Below, piece after piece: positions 18,329 through 27,479 of a stretch of DNA of 64,000 nt. Origin of the DNA: an uncultured Clostridia bacterium (lineage in GTDB: Bacteria; Bacillota; Clostridia; Oscillospirales; Acutalibacteraceae); assembly GCA_947627055.1 (NCBI GenBank), contig CANQUS010000005.1, positions 30,663 through 94,662 of the forward strand, in the 5' to 3' direction. Every line of letters begins with the position of its first letter. The stretch's first letter is position 1. The translations under genes were made by a program, and so were the position numbers. The notes beneath the pieces were generated by a model. The model had not been told where the DNA came from, searched no databases, and worked only from the letters and a program-made list of their open reading frames with translations.

Positions 18329-19219
18329 TTATATTCCCTCATATATCTCAGGAACAAGTCCGTCAAGGTCGTTCGTTGAAATAACATAATCCTCGAAGGA
18401 TCTCGGGCTTTTGACATCATCTTTCAATTTAATATTAAGTGTTCTCTGAACCTTTGCCGAGGAATACTGTCCCATTTCGCAATTATGCTTCCACCAGTAG
18501 ACGTACTTGACCTCCATACTCCCCTCAGGTCTCGCGGATGAACAGTCATTTTCAAAAAGTGTTATCAAGGCTTGCTTTATTTTTTCCGCATCTTCATCAG
18601 AGAATCCGGTTTTTTCCGCAAGCTGATGATTGATACTTCCTCTGATAACATATAAGCCGAACTCAACGCGATTCTTGCTTCCCATGGTATCAGAAGACTT
18701 CTTTTCACTGTTATCACCGTTTACACTTTTTGTTATCTGCACAGTCGAAATATCGATCGGGCTTACGCTTTCAGCGGTTCTGATCGTCACAGGTCCTCTG
18801 ACACCAATAGAAACGCTCTCAGATTCCTCCTGGTCGGATTTATTCTTTCTTGATTTACCATTTGAGAAAGCAAAAACCTGACCGAAGGCTCGTACGTCTA
18901 TCCATGTCTTGCAGGCGACACTTGCATATTGCTCAGAATCCTTTTCTTTCTGCGCTTTTTTAATTTCAGGATTGTTTTCGGCTCTTTCACGAAGACTTTT
19001 AGCGCCGTCATCGGATCTGTCGGCTGACTGAACAAAAATCCTTTCGCCCATATCCTGCAGTCTGTTTCTGATTTTACGTTTAATACAGACGTCAGAGATC
19101 TCGCCGTATCCGTCATAATCCTCTCTTGGTCTGTTGCCGTTGAGCGGATCTCCGTTAGGATTCGCCTTGTTAACTACTACCAAAACCGCAAAATCAACCT
19201 TGTTAGTAAATGCTCCCAT
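18329..19219 (-). CDS. cas7: Cascade backbone protein Cas7c (Csd2)
   Basis: Cas7 subunits polymerise along the crRNA to form the Cascade backbone. The RAMP N-terminus FAVLVVVNKANPNGDPLNGN is typical of Csd2 proteins, and GVRGPVTI and the C-terminal YVYWWKHN region fit. It starts with GGAGG ten bases before ATG in the cas8c end. The length is 296 residues. Confidence 0.95.
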   Translation of the reverse strand: MGAFTNKVDFAVLVVVNKANPNGDPLNGNRPREDYDGYGEISDVCIKRKIRNRLQDMGERIFVQSADRSDDGAKSLRERAENNPEIKKAQKEKDSEQYASVACKTWIDVRAFGQVFAFSNGKSRKNKSDQEESESVSIGVRGPVTIRTAESVSPIDISTVQITKSVNGDNSEKKSSDTMGSKNRVEFGLYVIRGSINHQLAEKTGFSDEDAEKIKQALITLFENDCSSARPEGSMEVKYVYWWKHNCEMGQYSSAKVQRTLNIKLKDDVKSPRSFEDYVISTNDLDGLVPEIYEGI

Positions 19220-19221
19220 AA

Positions 19222-21063
19222 TTATTGTTCCTCCATATTGTTATTTTTATTATTCTTTCTGAACTCAGCCATCTGGCTGTAGTATCCGAGTAAATAGTTT
19301 TCATTCAATGGTTCATTATTGAATGAATCCGTTTGGGCGAGCTTATCAAAGATCTCCTCCGTAAGCTGTTGATAATAATCCCTGCTTCCTTTGCTCAGCC
19401 TTGAAATATAGGATTGAAGACCACGTCTTATGGTCTCATACGTTCTCGCCGGCTTTTGAGCATAAGCACTCCAATACTTCATAGCGTTTGTTTCTCTCTC
19501 GCTGTTGCCGGACTTGAAGTTCACATAATCTTCCAGCTTATGCGCCACAGCGAGAAGTCTGCCAAACAGATAATCTCTGTCGGTGCTTTCCTTATTTAGT
19601 GCCATTTTAAAAACTTCCTTTCCATAATCGTATTGGCATTTTATAATAACCGCACACGTCCATGTTAAAATATTGTTCCAGTTATATCTGCTGAAACGCT
19701 GAGGATTGCCAGCGTTTCTGACAGCCGCTCTCATAATGTCTTTTGGAAATCGTTTTCCCTGAACGATACATGGCAGTATTCGGTCTATATTCCTCTTGAT
19801 CATCTTGCCGTCAGCGGATACAAACGCGCCCTGCTGAGTCCCGTAAGCACACAACACAATTTCCCTCGGAGAAGGCGCGCCGACATAATAGTGTCCCTTA
19901 TCCCCTTTTTTAACATAATGTTTCCATGAGCATTCTCTGTGCCATTTGTGCAGGTTCTCAAGCAGCCGTGAACCCTCCAGCTCTTGGTAATATGTTATCG
20001 CCAAGCGTCCCTTGATCGAACCGTCCGCTGTATCAACCGCCATTACTATCGCCCTTGTATTTACGCCTATTTCCTGCTTATATCCTGCAATATACTTATT
20101 AAGCTGTTTTGCAAAGCTCTCATCTGTATCAGACAAAACTTCGTCTTTATCATCCCGCCAACTGTCGATCATATCATCTGTGGATGATATGATCGGCGGC
20201 ATTTCCTCTCCGCCTATCGACCAACAAACAATACATTCGCTGTCGTTTCTGTAGCCCTGCTTCGCGATAAGCCAGCGCAAAGCGTTATGCGCCTTTTGGG
20301 AGGTTTCATAGCCTATGCTTGCGGCGCTTTTCGCGTCAACGAATCTCCCTCTGTATGTGTAACCGGATGTATCGTTTGACGAAATGAGTTTCGCTCCATC
20401 GGCTGTACTTCGAATTTTTGCGGGAAGCTTATCGGTTGTCATGCAGCGCTCACCCGTTACATAATCAATATCGCAATCCTCAAAAGTTGTATTGTAATAA
20501 TTTATAAAGTTATCCCAGATTTCTTTGTCAAGCCATGTCCTCGTTTCCTCGGGCTCCGTACTGTTTCCATTGACGATAAATCTCACAAATCCATCCTTAC
20601 CGTCATATACGCCGACACTTATCAGGTCACGCATTACTGTTCCCTTGTCAAGATACACGCATATAGCCCTGACCTTTACAGGCGTGTCGGGCAGATCAGC
20701 CCATTTATGGAGATTTTCTATATATGCCTTATAATGGGCCTTATAGCTTTTTTCATCTTTTGAAACGTCATCATAATCTGCCGCTATGTAACTGAGCTTA
20801 TCCGCCATAGGAAATGGAGAGATCCCACTGCTTCGTGACGCTGAATCCTCCGTTACCGGAACGATCGTTATCTGATCGTTTTTATCCACCTTATTCGCGC
20901 CGAGAAAATCCCCGTTTTCATTGAGAATGATTTCCGCTATGGCGTTCACTGTCAAATGTGACAACGGCAAAAGCAATATCGGATTTTTATTGGTCCCTCG
21001 GTTTATGCCGACCTCACCTATACAGTTGTCATACGTTTTGGCAAGTACCTCCATCCAGCTCAT
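19222..21063 (-). CDS. cas8c: Cascade large subunit Cas8c (Csd1)
   Basis: Cas8c recognises the PAM and holds the non-target strand in I-C Cascade; in I-C loci an internal translation start can also yield the small subunit Cas11c. The N-terminus MSWMEVLAKTYDNC, the FVDAKSAASIGYETSQKAHNALRW stretch (cited here by its start FVDAKSAASIGYETSQKAHN) and the C-terminal GYYSQMAEF are Csd1 features. The length (613 residues) is usual. An internal start for Cas11c is expected from the family, but I have not located it. Confidence 0.94.
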   Translation of the reverse strand: MSWMEVLAKTYDNCIGEVGINRGTNKNPILLLPLSHLTVNAIAEIILNENGDFLGANKVDKNDQITIVPVTEDSASRSSGISPFPMADKLSYIAADYDDVSKDEKSYKAHYKAYIENLHKWADLPDTPVKVRAICVYLDKGTVMRDLISVGVYDGKDGFVRFIVNGNSTEPEETRTWLDKEIWDNFINYYNTTFEDCDIDYVTGERCMTTDKLPAKIRSTADGAKLISSNDTSGYTYRGRFVDAKSAASIGYETSQKAHNALRWLIAKQGYRNDSECIVCWSIGGEEMPPIISSTDDMIDSWRDDKDEVLSDTDESFAKQLNKYIAGYKQEIGVNTRAIVMAVDTADGSIKGRLAITYYQELEGSRLLENLHKWHRECSWKHYVKKGDKGHYYVGAPSPREIVLCAYGTQQGAFVSADGKMIKRNIDRILPCIVQGKRFPKDIMRAAVRNAGNPQRFSRYNWNNILTWTCAVIIKCQYDYGKEVFKMALNKESTDRDYLFGRLLAVAHKLEDYVNFKSGNSERETNAMKYWSAYAQKPARTYETIRRGLQSYISRLSKGSRDYYQQLTEEIFDKLAQTDSFNNEPLNENYLLGYYSQMAEFRKNNKNNNMEEQ

Positions 21064-21066
21064 AAG

Positions 21067-21798
21067 TCAAAACACTCCCTCTCTTTCAAATTCGGAAGAC
21101 CCTGAGAAGTTTTCACCGTAAACGAAGCTTTTCGTACTCCTCTTGCCTATCTCGCGGATTATCATATTCTCATCATCAGGGGAAATGAAGTTAATAACAC
21201 CTTTTTTCATCACGGGTCTCCACAGGCGAACAGTCATTTTGCCCTTGTATTCTTCCTTGGTCTGCTCATCGGGATATGTTATCCCATGGAGCATAACTCC
21301 GAAAGCTCTTTCGGGAATATCCTCGTAACAGCTTCTGCCCTCATCAAAAACACATGGTTCAACGTAACCCTGACATTCACGGGTGCCGAGGAAAATATCC
21401 CGCCTCCCGCCGCGTTCTATCATTCTCTTGGCTATATCCCAGTGCTTGTTATCATTTCTGTCCTGTTCCAAATCCGGACGGTTCATATTCCATTCAAAAT
21501 GCGCCCTGACGTAATACTCCACGTCACGGAGATATGTATAGATCGAAAGGTCGTTTTTCCCGTTATAATAATGAATAGGGCGTATGCCCTGCGACTGCGT
21601 CTGAACAGGCTTCATTATTTTCACCGAGTCTATGACCCAGATAATCGTGGGCTTCCAATATATAGCCTCTGTAATGCCTTTCAAGGCACTATATGTAGGC
21701 ACCTCATATGAAAAACGCTCTCCTCCTATTTTTGTGAGAGGATCTGTAAACAGAGCATACTTTCCGTACACCTTGTACTCAATGCTGTTTCTTATCAT
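21067..21798 (-). CDS. cas5: Cas5c crRNA-processing endoribonuclease (Cas5d)
   Basis: In I-C systems, which lack Cas6, Cas5c cuts the repeat hairpin and stays bound to the 5' handle. The RAMP N-terminus VYGKYALFTDPLTK is followed by SYEVPTYSALKGITEAIYWKP, cited by SYEVPTYSALKGI, both diagnostic. The C-terminal part has the GTRECQGYVEP segment. I use the ATG at 21798, eight bases after AAGGAG; an in-frame GTG lies nine bases earlier. The product is 243 residues. Confidence 0.95.
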   Translation of the reverse strand: MIRNSIEYKVYGKYALFTDPLTKIGGERFSYEVPTYSALKGITEAIYWKPTIIWVIDSVKIMKPVQTQSQGIRPIHYYNGKNDLSIYTYLRDVEYYVRAHFEWNMNRPDLEQDRNDNKHWDIAKRMIERGGRRDIFLGTRECQGYVEPCVFDEGRSCYEDIPERAFGVMLHGITYPDEQTKEEYKGKMTVRLWRPVMKKGVINFISPDDENMIIREIGKRSTKSFVYGENFSGSSEFEREGVF

Positions 21799-21813
21799 AT
21801 TCATCACTCCTTT

Positions 21814-24204
21814 TTAATATATAAGCTCTGATAATTCCGGCTTGATTCCGGATCCCTTATCGTAATAGCTTTCGCTTAAAATATACAATGAGCCATCAAA
21901 CATTGACGCCTCAAAAGCATTTATATCACTGAGTTTTCTAAAGACCGATGAACTGCTCCTTATGTTTACCGTATAACGCTGCAGCCTTCTTAAAATGCTT
22001 CTCAGCTCGTTTAAGTCATCTGTTTCGCGTAATCGTTCTATCAGCCGCTCAGATCCCCCATAATATACAATAATGCCGATAGAACCACTATCGTCAATAG
22101 GCTTAAAATGCGATGCGGCTGTTTTAAAGGCTTGTGAAAGCAGATAGCCGTACTTTTGTCGGCTTTTCTTCTTATACTCTCTACATCCGATTTCATTGTC
22201 AGCCAAAAGACTATACATTGTAAGCTGTGAGTCAAGCTTTGGTAATGAAAAATCCATTTCATTGCGTCTGTCAAAGAAATACTGTTTGTAGTACATATCC
22301 ATAGACTCAGGCATAAGCAAGTCGCCATGCGGCTTGTATAAAATCGTCTGCACCGCCTTTTGTGCTTTCCTTATATCCCCAAGTGATGAAATGTTTTCCT
22401 CGCTGTACCTGACAATATATGTTTTTCCCCGTTCACTGCTTTCACCGTTTCTGTTGCAGCGTCCTGCCGCCTGATCTATGCTGTCAAGACCACTGAGGGA
22501 GCGGACAACAGTTTCAAAGGATATATCAACTCCCGCCTCAATAAGCTGCGTACTGACACAAATAATTTTCTGCTTATCCTTAAGCTTTTGCTTTAAGTCC
22601 CGAATGGTATCGAGCCTGTGCTGCGCACACATAAAGGTCGTAAGCTGAACTATCTCAAAATCGGATGAAATTCTGTTTTTTAAACCGTCATAAAGCGCTT
22701 GAACGGCTGATTTTGTATTGAGGATAATAAGGCAATTATTTTTGGTCACATTTGAAACGATACCGGATAGCCCTTCCGTATCAACATATGATGCGGCATA
22801 TTCTGTCAGAATGTCCGCACGCTTAAATTCACCGCTGTATTTTTCAGTATCAAAAATAATATCGCTGTTCCTTGAATACAGAAGCGGACGCGCGGTTTCC
22901 TCAAAAAGCGGTTGAGTTGCCGTACACATAACAACAGTCGTGCCGCAAACCGCATTTAAAAAGTTCATCATAGTATTAAAGGAATTTATATAGACAAGCG
23001 GTATCGATTGCGCTTCATCAATAATTATCACAGAGCTTTTCAATCGGTGTATACGGCGTATATCGGAAGTATCCCCGCCAAAAAGTACATTGAGGAAACG
23101 AACCATAGTAGTGAGAATTATCGGAGAGCTCCAGTCATCTGCCAGTACCTCATATTTTTTAAGACCTTCCGTATCTTCACCGTCAAAGAAAACATTTGAG
23201 TGGTGTTCCAAAATATGTTCATCATCGTCGAAAACTCTTTTTATTTCAGCGGCATTTTGCTCAAGTATAGACAGATACGGCGCAATGTAAATAATGTGCT
23301 GTTTTCCCGTCCTTATGGCAAGATTCAGCGCATAACGCATTGACGCGTATGTTTTCCCTCCGCCTGTCGGAATAGACAGCTTATATATGCCATCGCCATT
23401 CTTTAATGCAAATTCCTCACACTGCTCTGACATTTCCCGCCGCAGCTCATCTATTTTATTTCTTGGTTTCAGGCTGTTTAGCTCGTTTTCGAGCAAACTG
23501 AGGCATCTTTCAAAAAAGCTTCTCCGCTCCTCATCTGAGAACCTTGGCAGCTTGCTTCCGCTCATAAATTCCGCAGTATCACGCCTGTCCGCATCAATAA
23601 GCATTGAAAGAATAAGCCTTTCCAAACAAAAGTGCAAAAAGCATTTTTCTTCTGTTCCTTTTCTGTCCCCTGCTATATTTTTTGAAAGCTTTAGGATTTT
23701 CTCAAAAATTATTTTTATCTCTGATTCAGAGGCAGTAAAAAGCTCGGAAATATCGTTTTCTGAAAAAACATCCCTGCTGTTTTCTATTGCCTCATCATAA
23801 AATATATCTTTTTCGGGACATATTCTCTGAGTAAATTTATCCTCACCGATATACGTCAGGCAGTCGTTCAAGCCGTGATGTGAAAAAACCGCACAGGCAA
23901 TAAGCTCCTTCGTAAGCTCGGAGATAATTGTTTTATCAGTTTGTAGATCCATCAAGTATTTAGCGCCCGCGCTTGAGTGATTTATATCACCTCTCCTGAC
24001 CTTAGTATCTCCGCTGTGTGATGCGTTTATATAATCATCAAACGCCCTTGTATTTTTACCTATGTCGTGCAAAATACCCGCAAGCCTCATAGTATTCTCA
24101 AGACCAACAGAAGTTCCATTTTCAGCCGCGTACTTCGATGTATTTTCCAGGTGTTCCTTTACTGACTGGTGTTTGTTGTTATCGTTAATATGTGCGGAGA
24201 TCAT
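21814..24204 (-). CDS. cas3: CRISPR-associated helicase-nuclease Cas3 (HD-DExH)
   Basis: Cas3 is recruited by Cascade to nick and degrade target DNA. The N-terminal HD nuclease is intact (H46-D47 in ILHDIGK, then NHSSAGAKYL and SHHG). The helicase has Walker A IPTGGGKT near residue 280, Walker B IIDEAQ near 395, motif III CTATQP and motif VI QAAGRCNRNG. The length (796 residues) is normal for I-C. I take ATG 24204 rather than the upstream TTG because AAAGGAACTG precedes it. It is the first gene of the operon, behind a ~200-base leader. Confidence 0.95.
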   Translation of the reverse strand: MISAHINDNNKHQSVKEHLENTSKYAAENGTSVGLENTMRLAGILHDIGKNTRAFDDYINASHSGDTKVRRGDINHSSAGAKYLMDLQTDKTIISELTKELIACAVFSHHGLNDCLTYIGEDKFTQRICPEKDIFYDEAIENSRDVFSENDISELFTASESEIKIIFEKILKLSKNIAGDRKGTEEKCFLHFCLERLILSMLIDADRRDTAEFMSGSKLPRFSDEERRSFFERCLSLLENELNSLKPRNKIDELRREMSEQCEEFALKNGDGIYKLSIPTGGGKTYASMRYALNLAIRTGKQHIIYIAPYLSILEQNAAEIKRVFDDDEHILEHHSNVFFDGEDTEGLKKYEVLADDWSSPIILTTMVRFLNVLFGGDTSDIRRIHRLKSSVIIIDEAQSIPLVYINSFNTMMNFLNAVCGTTVVMCTATQPLFEETARPLLYSRNSDIIFDTEKYSGEFKRADILTEYAASYVDTEGLSGIVSNVTKNNCLIILNTKSAVQALYDGLKNRISSDFEIVQLTTFMCAQHRLDTIRDLKQKLKDKQKIICVSTQLIEAGVDISFETVVRSLSGLDSIDQAAGRCNRNGESSERGKTYIVRYSEENISSLGDIRKAQKAVQTILYKPHGDLLMPESMDMYYKQYFFDRRNEMDFSLPKLDSQLTMYSLLADNEIGCREYKKKSRQKYGYLLSQAFKTAASHFKPIDDSGSIGIIVYYGGSERLIERLRETDDLNELRSILRRLQRYTVNIRSSSSVFRKLSDINAFEASMFDGSLYILSESYYDKGSGIKPELSELIY

Positions 24205-24258
24205 CTCATCAGTTCCTTTTATCAAATAAAATATCGTATGCTAAAATTAAAGCGCGGC

Positions 24259-24371
24259 TCTGACAAACTGTCAGATCGCAAAGCAATTTTGAAGACTTCA
24301 GCAGGTGATTGTATTCCCCGATGAAACGGCAAATGTTTCCCGCCGCCTAAGAGACGGGCGACACATTGCCG
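24259..24371 (-). other. Structured leader of the cas operon (element copy 2)
   Basis: The predicted cas transcript has a leader of about 205 bases. It contains a perfect hairpin TCTGACA/TGTCAGA (24259-24275) and a larger one, CGGCAATG/ATTTGCCG (24327-24371), enclosing CGCCCGTC and GGCGGCGGG around TCTTA. The larger hairpin and the bases after it resemble the elements near 811 and 50500. It could influence cas expression, or it may simply be an inserted repeat. Confidence 0.45.
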
Positions 24372-24416
24372 GAGTTATAATATGTATGAATATTTTAAAA
24401 ACTCTTACAAGATATT

Positions 24417-24445
24417 ATTTTAGCATATTTTGTTAAATGTGTAAA
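24417..24445 (-). promoter_or_regulatory. Candidate promoter of the cas operon
   Basis: Minus-strand TTTACA (24440-24445), a 17-base spacer and TAAAAT (24417-24422). No better candidate is seen between cas3 and the LytTR gene. Confidence 0.6.
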
Positions 24446-24534
24446 TACAATTTGTAGATTTTACATATTTTTTGTTTATTTTTAAACGACTGATGCAAAC
24501 TATTCCATTCTGATATTAAATTAAGACTGCCGTG

Positions 24535-25302
24535 TTAAGAAATATTTGTGTTTTTACAACCGCGTACTTTTTTTGCGGCTGTTGAGGACATATATCTTAC
24601 GCAATGGTTCATTGAATAATCAAGGTAGGCAGAACGAATCTCTCTTATATTTCTCTGTCGTATCAGAACCACCTCGCCCGTTGAAAGTTCGAACTGATTG
24701 GTCGCCTGAACGATATAATCCATATTGACAATGTAGCTTTGGTGGCTGCGCAAAAATCTCTTGTCATTAAGCTCAACTTCTATTTCACTCAGCTTCTTGT
24801 ATATAACATAAACATCACCGTTGCTGCGGTGGAGAATACATTTTGAATTGCTGCTTTCAATATATGTTATTTCGTCATACGGCACTGTAATAAAGCTGTT
24901 GCGCCGACGAATAAGATATGTTTCGACATTGATATTACGGATCGCTCTCTCCATTGACAGACACAACTTTTCGTAATCGATCGGCTTAAGAATATAACCG
25001 ACCGCGTTTACATCGTAGCTTTCCACAGCATATTCAGAGTTTTCGGATAAAAAAATTATCTCTCCGTTATAATTGATCTTGCGAAGAATTTTGGCAGTGT
25101 CAATACCGAGCATTCCATCCATTATCATATTAAGAAAAATAATATTATAATTACGGCCATCCTCGACCTCATACAGCAGTTCCGATGCGTTGCTATATTG
25201 GTTTATTCTATAGCTGATAGTCTTATTTAAGAAATAAAATTCGAGCAAATTTTCCAGTGAATTTTCGGCAGTGACGTCGTTGTCACAAATTGCGATATTC
25301 AT
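24535..25302 (-). CDS. LytTR-family response regulator with Asn at the phospho-acceptor site
   Basis: A CheY-like receiver (1-120) is followed by a LytTR DNA-binding domain (about 145-240: PYDEITYIESSNSKC, FLRSHQSYIVN). The acidic pair region ICDND and Lys106 (LKP) are kept, but the residue at the phosphorylation site is Asn58 (IIFLNMIMDG) where an Asp is normal. Phosphorylation by a histidine kinase is therefore doubtful, and no kinase gene is adjacent. The ATG at 25302 has AGAAAGGAAG upstream, and the longer frame upstream of it lacks receiver homology. Targets are unknown; it sits just upstream of the cas operon on the same strand, with the cas promoter between. Confidence 0.87.
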   Translation of the reverse strand: MNIAICDNDVTAENSLENLLEFYFLNKTISYRINQYSNASELLYEVEDGRNYNIIFLNMIMDGMLGIDTAKILRKINYNGEIIFLSENSEYAVESYDVNAVGYILKPIDYEKLCLSMERAIRNINVETYLIRRRNSFITVPYDEITYIESSNSKCILHRSNGDVYVIYKKLSEIEVELNDKRFLRSHQSYIVNMDYIVQATNQFELSTGEVVLIRQRNIREIRSAYLDYSMNHCVRYMSSTAAKKVRGCKNTNIS

Positions 25303-25343
25303 AAGAACTTCCTTTCTAAATTCTTCAGCGTTTATCGTTATCA

Positions 25344-25369
25344 AACATTTTGCTGAGCAGCAAAATGTT
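25344..25369. promoter_or_regulatory. Perfect 11-bp inverted repeat between LytTR and DUF6514 genes
   Basis: AACATTTTGCT and AGCAAAATGTT are separated by GAGC. It lies 42 bases before the LytTR start and 109 bases before the divergent gene. It could be an operator, an RNA hairpin in the LytTR leader, or both. There is no T-run, so it is not a typical terminator. Confidence 0.5.
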
Positions 25370-25477
25370 GCTTCATTCAATGAAATTCCTACCAATTTCA
25401 AAATAGTACAACTATTACCTTTTATATTTGTTATAATTATAAATTGGATTTAAAAGAGTAATCAAAGGGAGATTTTG

Positions 25478-25702
25478 ATGATAAAATACAAGATTATTGT
25501 TGAAAAAGTAAAAAGTTCGGAACTGGGAGAATACACCGCTTATGGAGTATGTGTTTTTATAGAAGAAACAAAAACAGTTATTGAATCGTTTTCCGATGTC
25601 TTTTTGGAAAAAGAAGAAGCAGAAAATTTTGTAAACATGTGTAACATAAGTAGGCTTGACCCTATTCACTTGCGTGAGGTCATAGAGGATATGATAGGGT
25701 AG
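25478..25702 (+). CDS. DUF6514-like small protein
   Basis: A 74-residue acidic protein with the pattern KIIVEKVKSS, YTAYGVCVF, then a C-terminal PIHLREVIEDMIG helix. I recognise this layout as the DUF6514 family of Clostridia, whose function is not known. AAAGGGAG lies before the ATG at 25478. It is cytosolic, with no membrane segment. It is transcribed away from the LytTR gene, and the 280 bases after it show nothing except a promoter for the next gene. Confidence 0.65.
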   Translation: MIKYKIIVEKVKSSELGEYTAYGVCVFIEETKTVIESFSDVFLEKEEAENFVNMCNISRLDPIHLREVIEDMIG

Positions 25703-25979
25703 CGGAAAACAACCATAAAAGCAGTAATGTGAAAAATATTTACAATACTGTAAAATTTTATCACATTTCGTTCCAATAATCAACACAATAATCTTATTTT
25801 TTACAGAATTTCAGATATTTTTATTATGAAAATTGTGCCGCAGACCAGAGGTGAAACCGCAAACATATATTTTTGTTTTTTCATCTTCCTGATTTACAGA
25901 GGCATATCAGTTCTATCTGCTGTCCTTTAATTTTTCGGTATAACGTACCGCTTGTGGAATTTTCTGCGTTTTAACAGTA

Positions 25980-26008
25980 TTGCCTTAGCCAACGATATGG
26001 TATATAAT
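25980..26008 (+). promoter_or_regulatory. Promoter of the PBP gene
   Basis: TTGCCT (25980-25985), a 17-base spacer and consensus TATAAT (26003-26008), about 75 bases before the start codon. Confidence 0.7.
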
Positions 26009-26082
26009 ATAAACGTCTAAAATATCAGGTTTAATTTGATCTGCACATCAGGACGACAAAAATAGACTCAGGTGGTGAAGCG

Positions 26083-27462
26083 ATGAATAAAATACGCAAT
26101 CGTTCTCTGATAGTCTGGTTTATTGTTATTGCGTTTATCGGGGGAATGATCTATTTCTCTATCAACTTGATAATACATGCCGATGTATGGGCTTCAAAGC
26201 CGCAAAACGCTCATCTCGGTACTGACGGCATGGGCGAAGCGGGAGTTATCACTGACAGAAACGGAAATACTCTTGCTTACAGCGAAAACGGCACTCGTTA
26301 TTACAACTCTGATGAAAGCATTCGCTGTTCCTTGCTCCATACTATCGGTGACGAGGGTCGCAATATAGGTGGAGCAGTTCAGAATGTTTACCGTTCAGAA
26401 CTTTCGGGGTTCAGCTTCATATTCGGTCTCGGACTTCCTGACGGATTGACGTTTGGCAGAAATATACAGCTAACTGTTGACAGCGAACTTTCAAAAACCG
26501 CTTATGAAGCCCTCGGTGATAACAAGGGAGCGGTATTTGTCTACAATTATAAAACAGGCGAAATCATCGCAAAGGTCAGCGCTCCGACATATGACCCTGC
26601 AAATATTCCCGCCATTGATGACGATGAAGCATATGAGGGTGTATATGTTGACCGCTCTATAAACGCGACATATCCGCCCGGCTCTACCTTTAAGCTCGTG
26701 ACGTCAGCGGCGGCTCTCGAGAACATGAGCATATCCGAGCTTGAAAACAGAACCTACAACTGTACTGGCAGCGATACAATAGGCGGTAATACTATCACCT
26801 GCTACGAAACACATGGAGAGGAAAGCTTTAAGGAAGCGTTGGCTCATTCCTGCAACTGCTATTTTGCACAGCTTGCTGTTGACCTCGGCGCGGATAAGAT
26901 GACAGAGCAGGCTAATAAGATGGGCTTTAACAAAAGCGTTTCAATCGGGAGCATAGATACCGCCTCAAGCAAATACGACGTATCAGAAGCCGACCAAAAC
27001 GAGCTCGGATGGAGTGGCGTCGGTCAATATACAGATCTTGCAAGTCCTATGACTATGGCTATAATTTCAGGTGCTATCGCTAACGGAGGTACACCGACAT
27101 TGCCCTACCTTGTAAGTCAGGTATCTCTGCCGTTCGGTATACCCACTATTCCTCAAGGCGGCAAAAGCGGCAGTCAAATGCTAAGCTCCGAGAACGCTTC
27201 AATACTTTCGGATATGATGCGATATACCGTTGAAAACGAATATAACGGCGGTGGTTTTAACGGTGAAATTTGTGCCAAGACCGGTACCGCCGAGGTAGGC
27301 GAAGGCAAGTCGGCTCACGCATGGGTAACGGGCTTCAGCCGTGACGAGAGCTGTCCACTTGCCTTTGCGGTAATTGTTGAACACGGAGATTCGGGCTACT
27401 TGGCCGCTCTCCCTGTTGCTGCCGAGGTTATGAATAAGGCTCTTCAAATATATTCAGAATAA
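26083..27462 (+). CDS. Class B penicillin-binding protein (PbpA/FtsI-like transpeptidase)
   Basis: A monofunctional D,D-transpeptidase that cross-links peptidoglycan on the outer face of the membrane. An N-terminal anchor spans about residues 9-31. The three active-site motifs are present: S201-T-F-K204, S256-C-N258 and K-T-G near 396. The pedestal region is short and the protein has 459 residues, which matches the compact PbpA group that often pairs with a RodA/FtsW polymerase; no such partner is adjacent. A GGTGG ribosome site precedes the ATG. It has its own promoter and appears monocistronic. Confidence 0.9.
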   Translation: MNKIRNRSLIVWFIVIAFIGGMIYFSINLIIHADVWASKPQNAHLGTDGMGEAGVITDRNGNTLAYSENGTRYYNSDESIRCSLLHTIGDEGRNIGGAVQNVYRSELSGFSFIFGLGLPDGLTFGRNIQLTVDSELSKTAYEALGDNKGAVFVYNYKTGEIIAKVSAPTYDPANIPAIDDDEAYEGVYVDRSINATYPPGSTFKLVTSAAALENMSISELENRTYNCTGSDTIGGNTITCYETHGEESFKEALAHSCNCYFAQLAVDLGADKMTEQANKMGFNKSVSIGSIDTASSKYDVSEADQNELGWSGVGQYTDLASPMTMAIISGAIANGGTPTLPYLVSQVSLPFGIPTIPQGGKSGSQMLSSENASILSDMMRYTVENEYNGGGFNGEICAKTGTAEVGEGKSAHAWVTGFSRDESCPLAFAVIVEHGDSGYLAALPVAAEVMNKALQIYSE

Positions 27463-27479
27463 GATTTAAATATTAAGAC

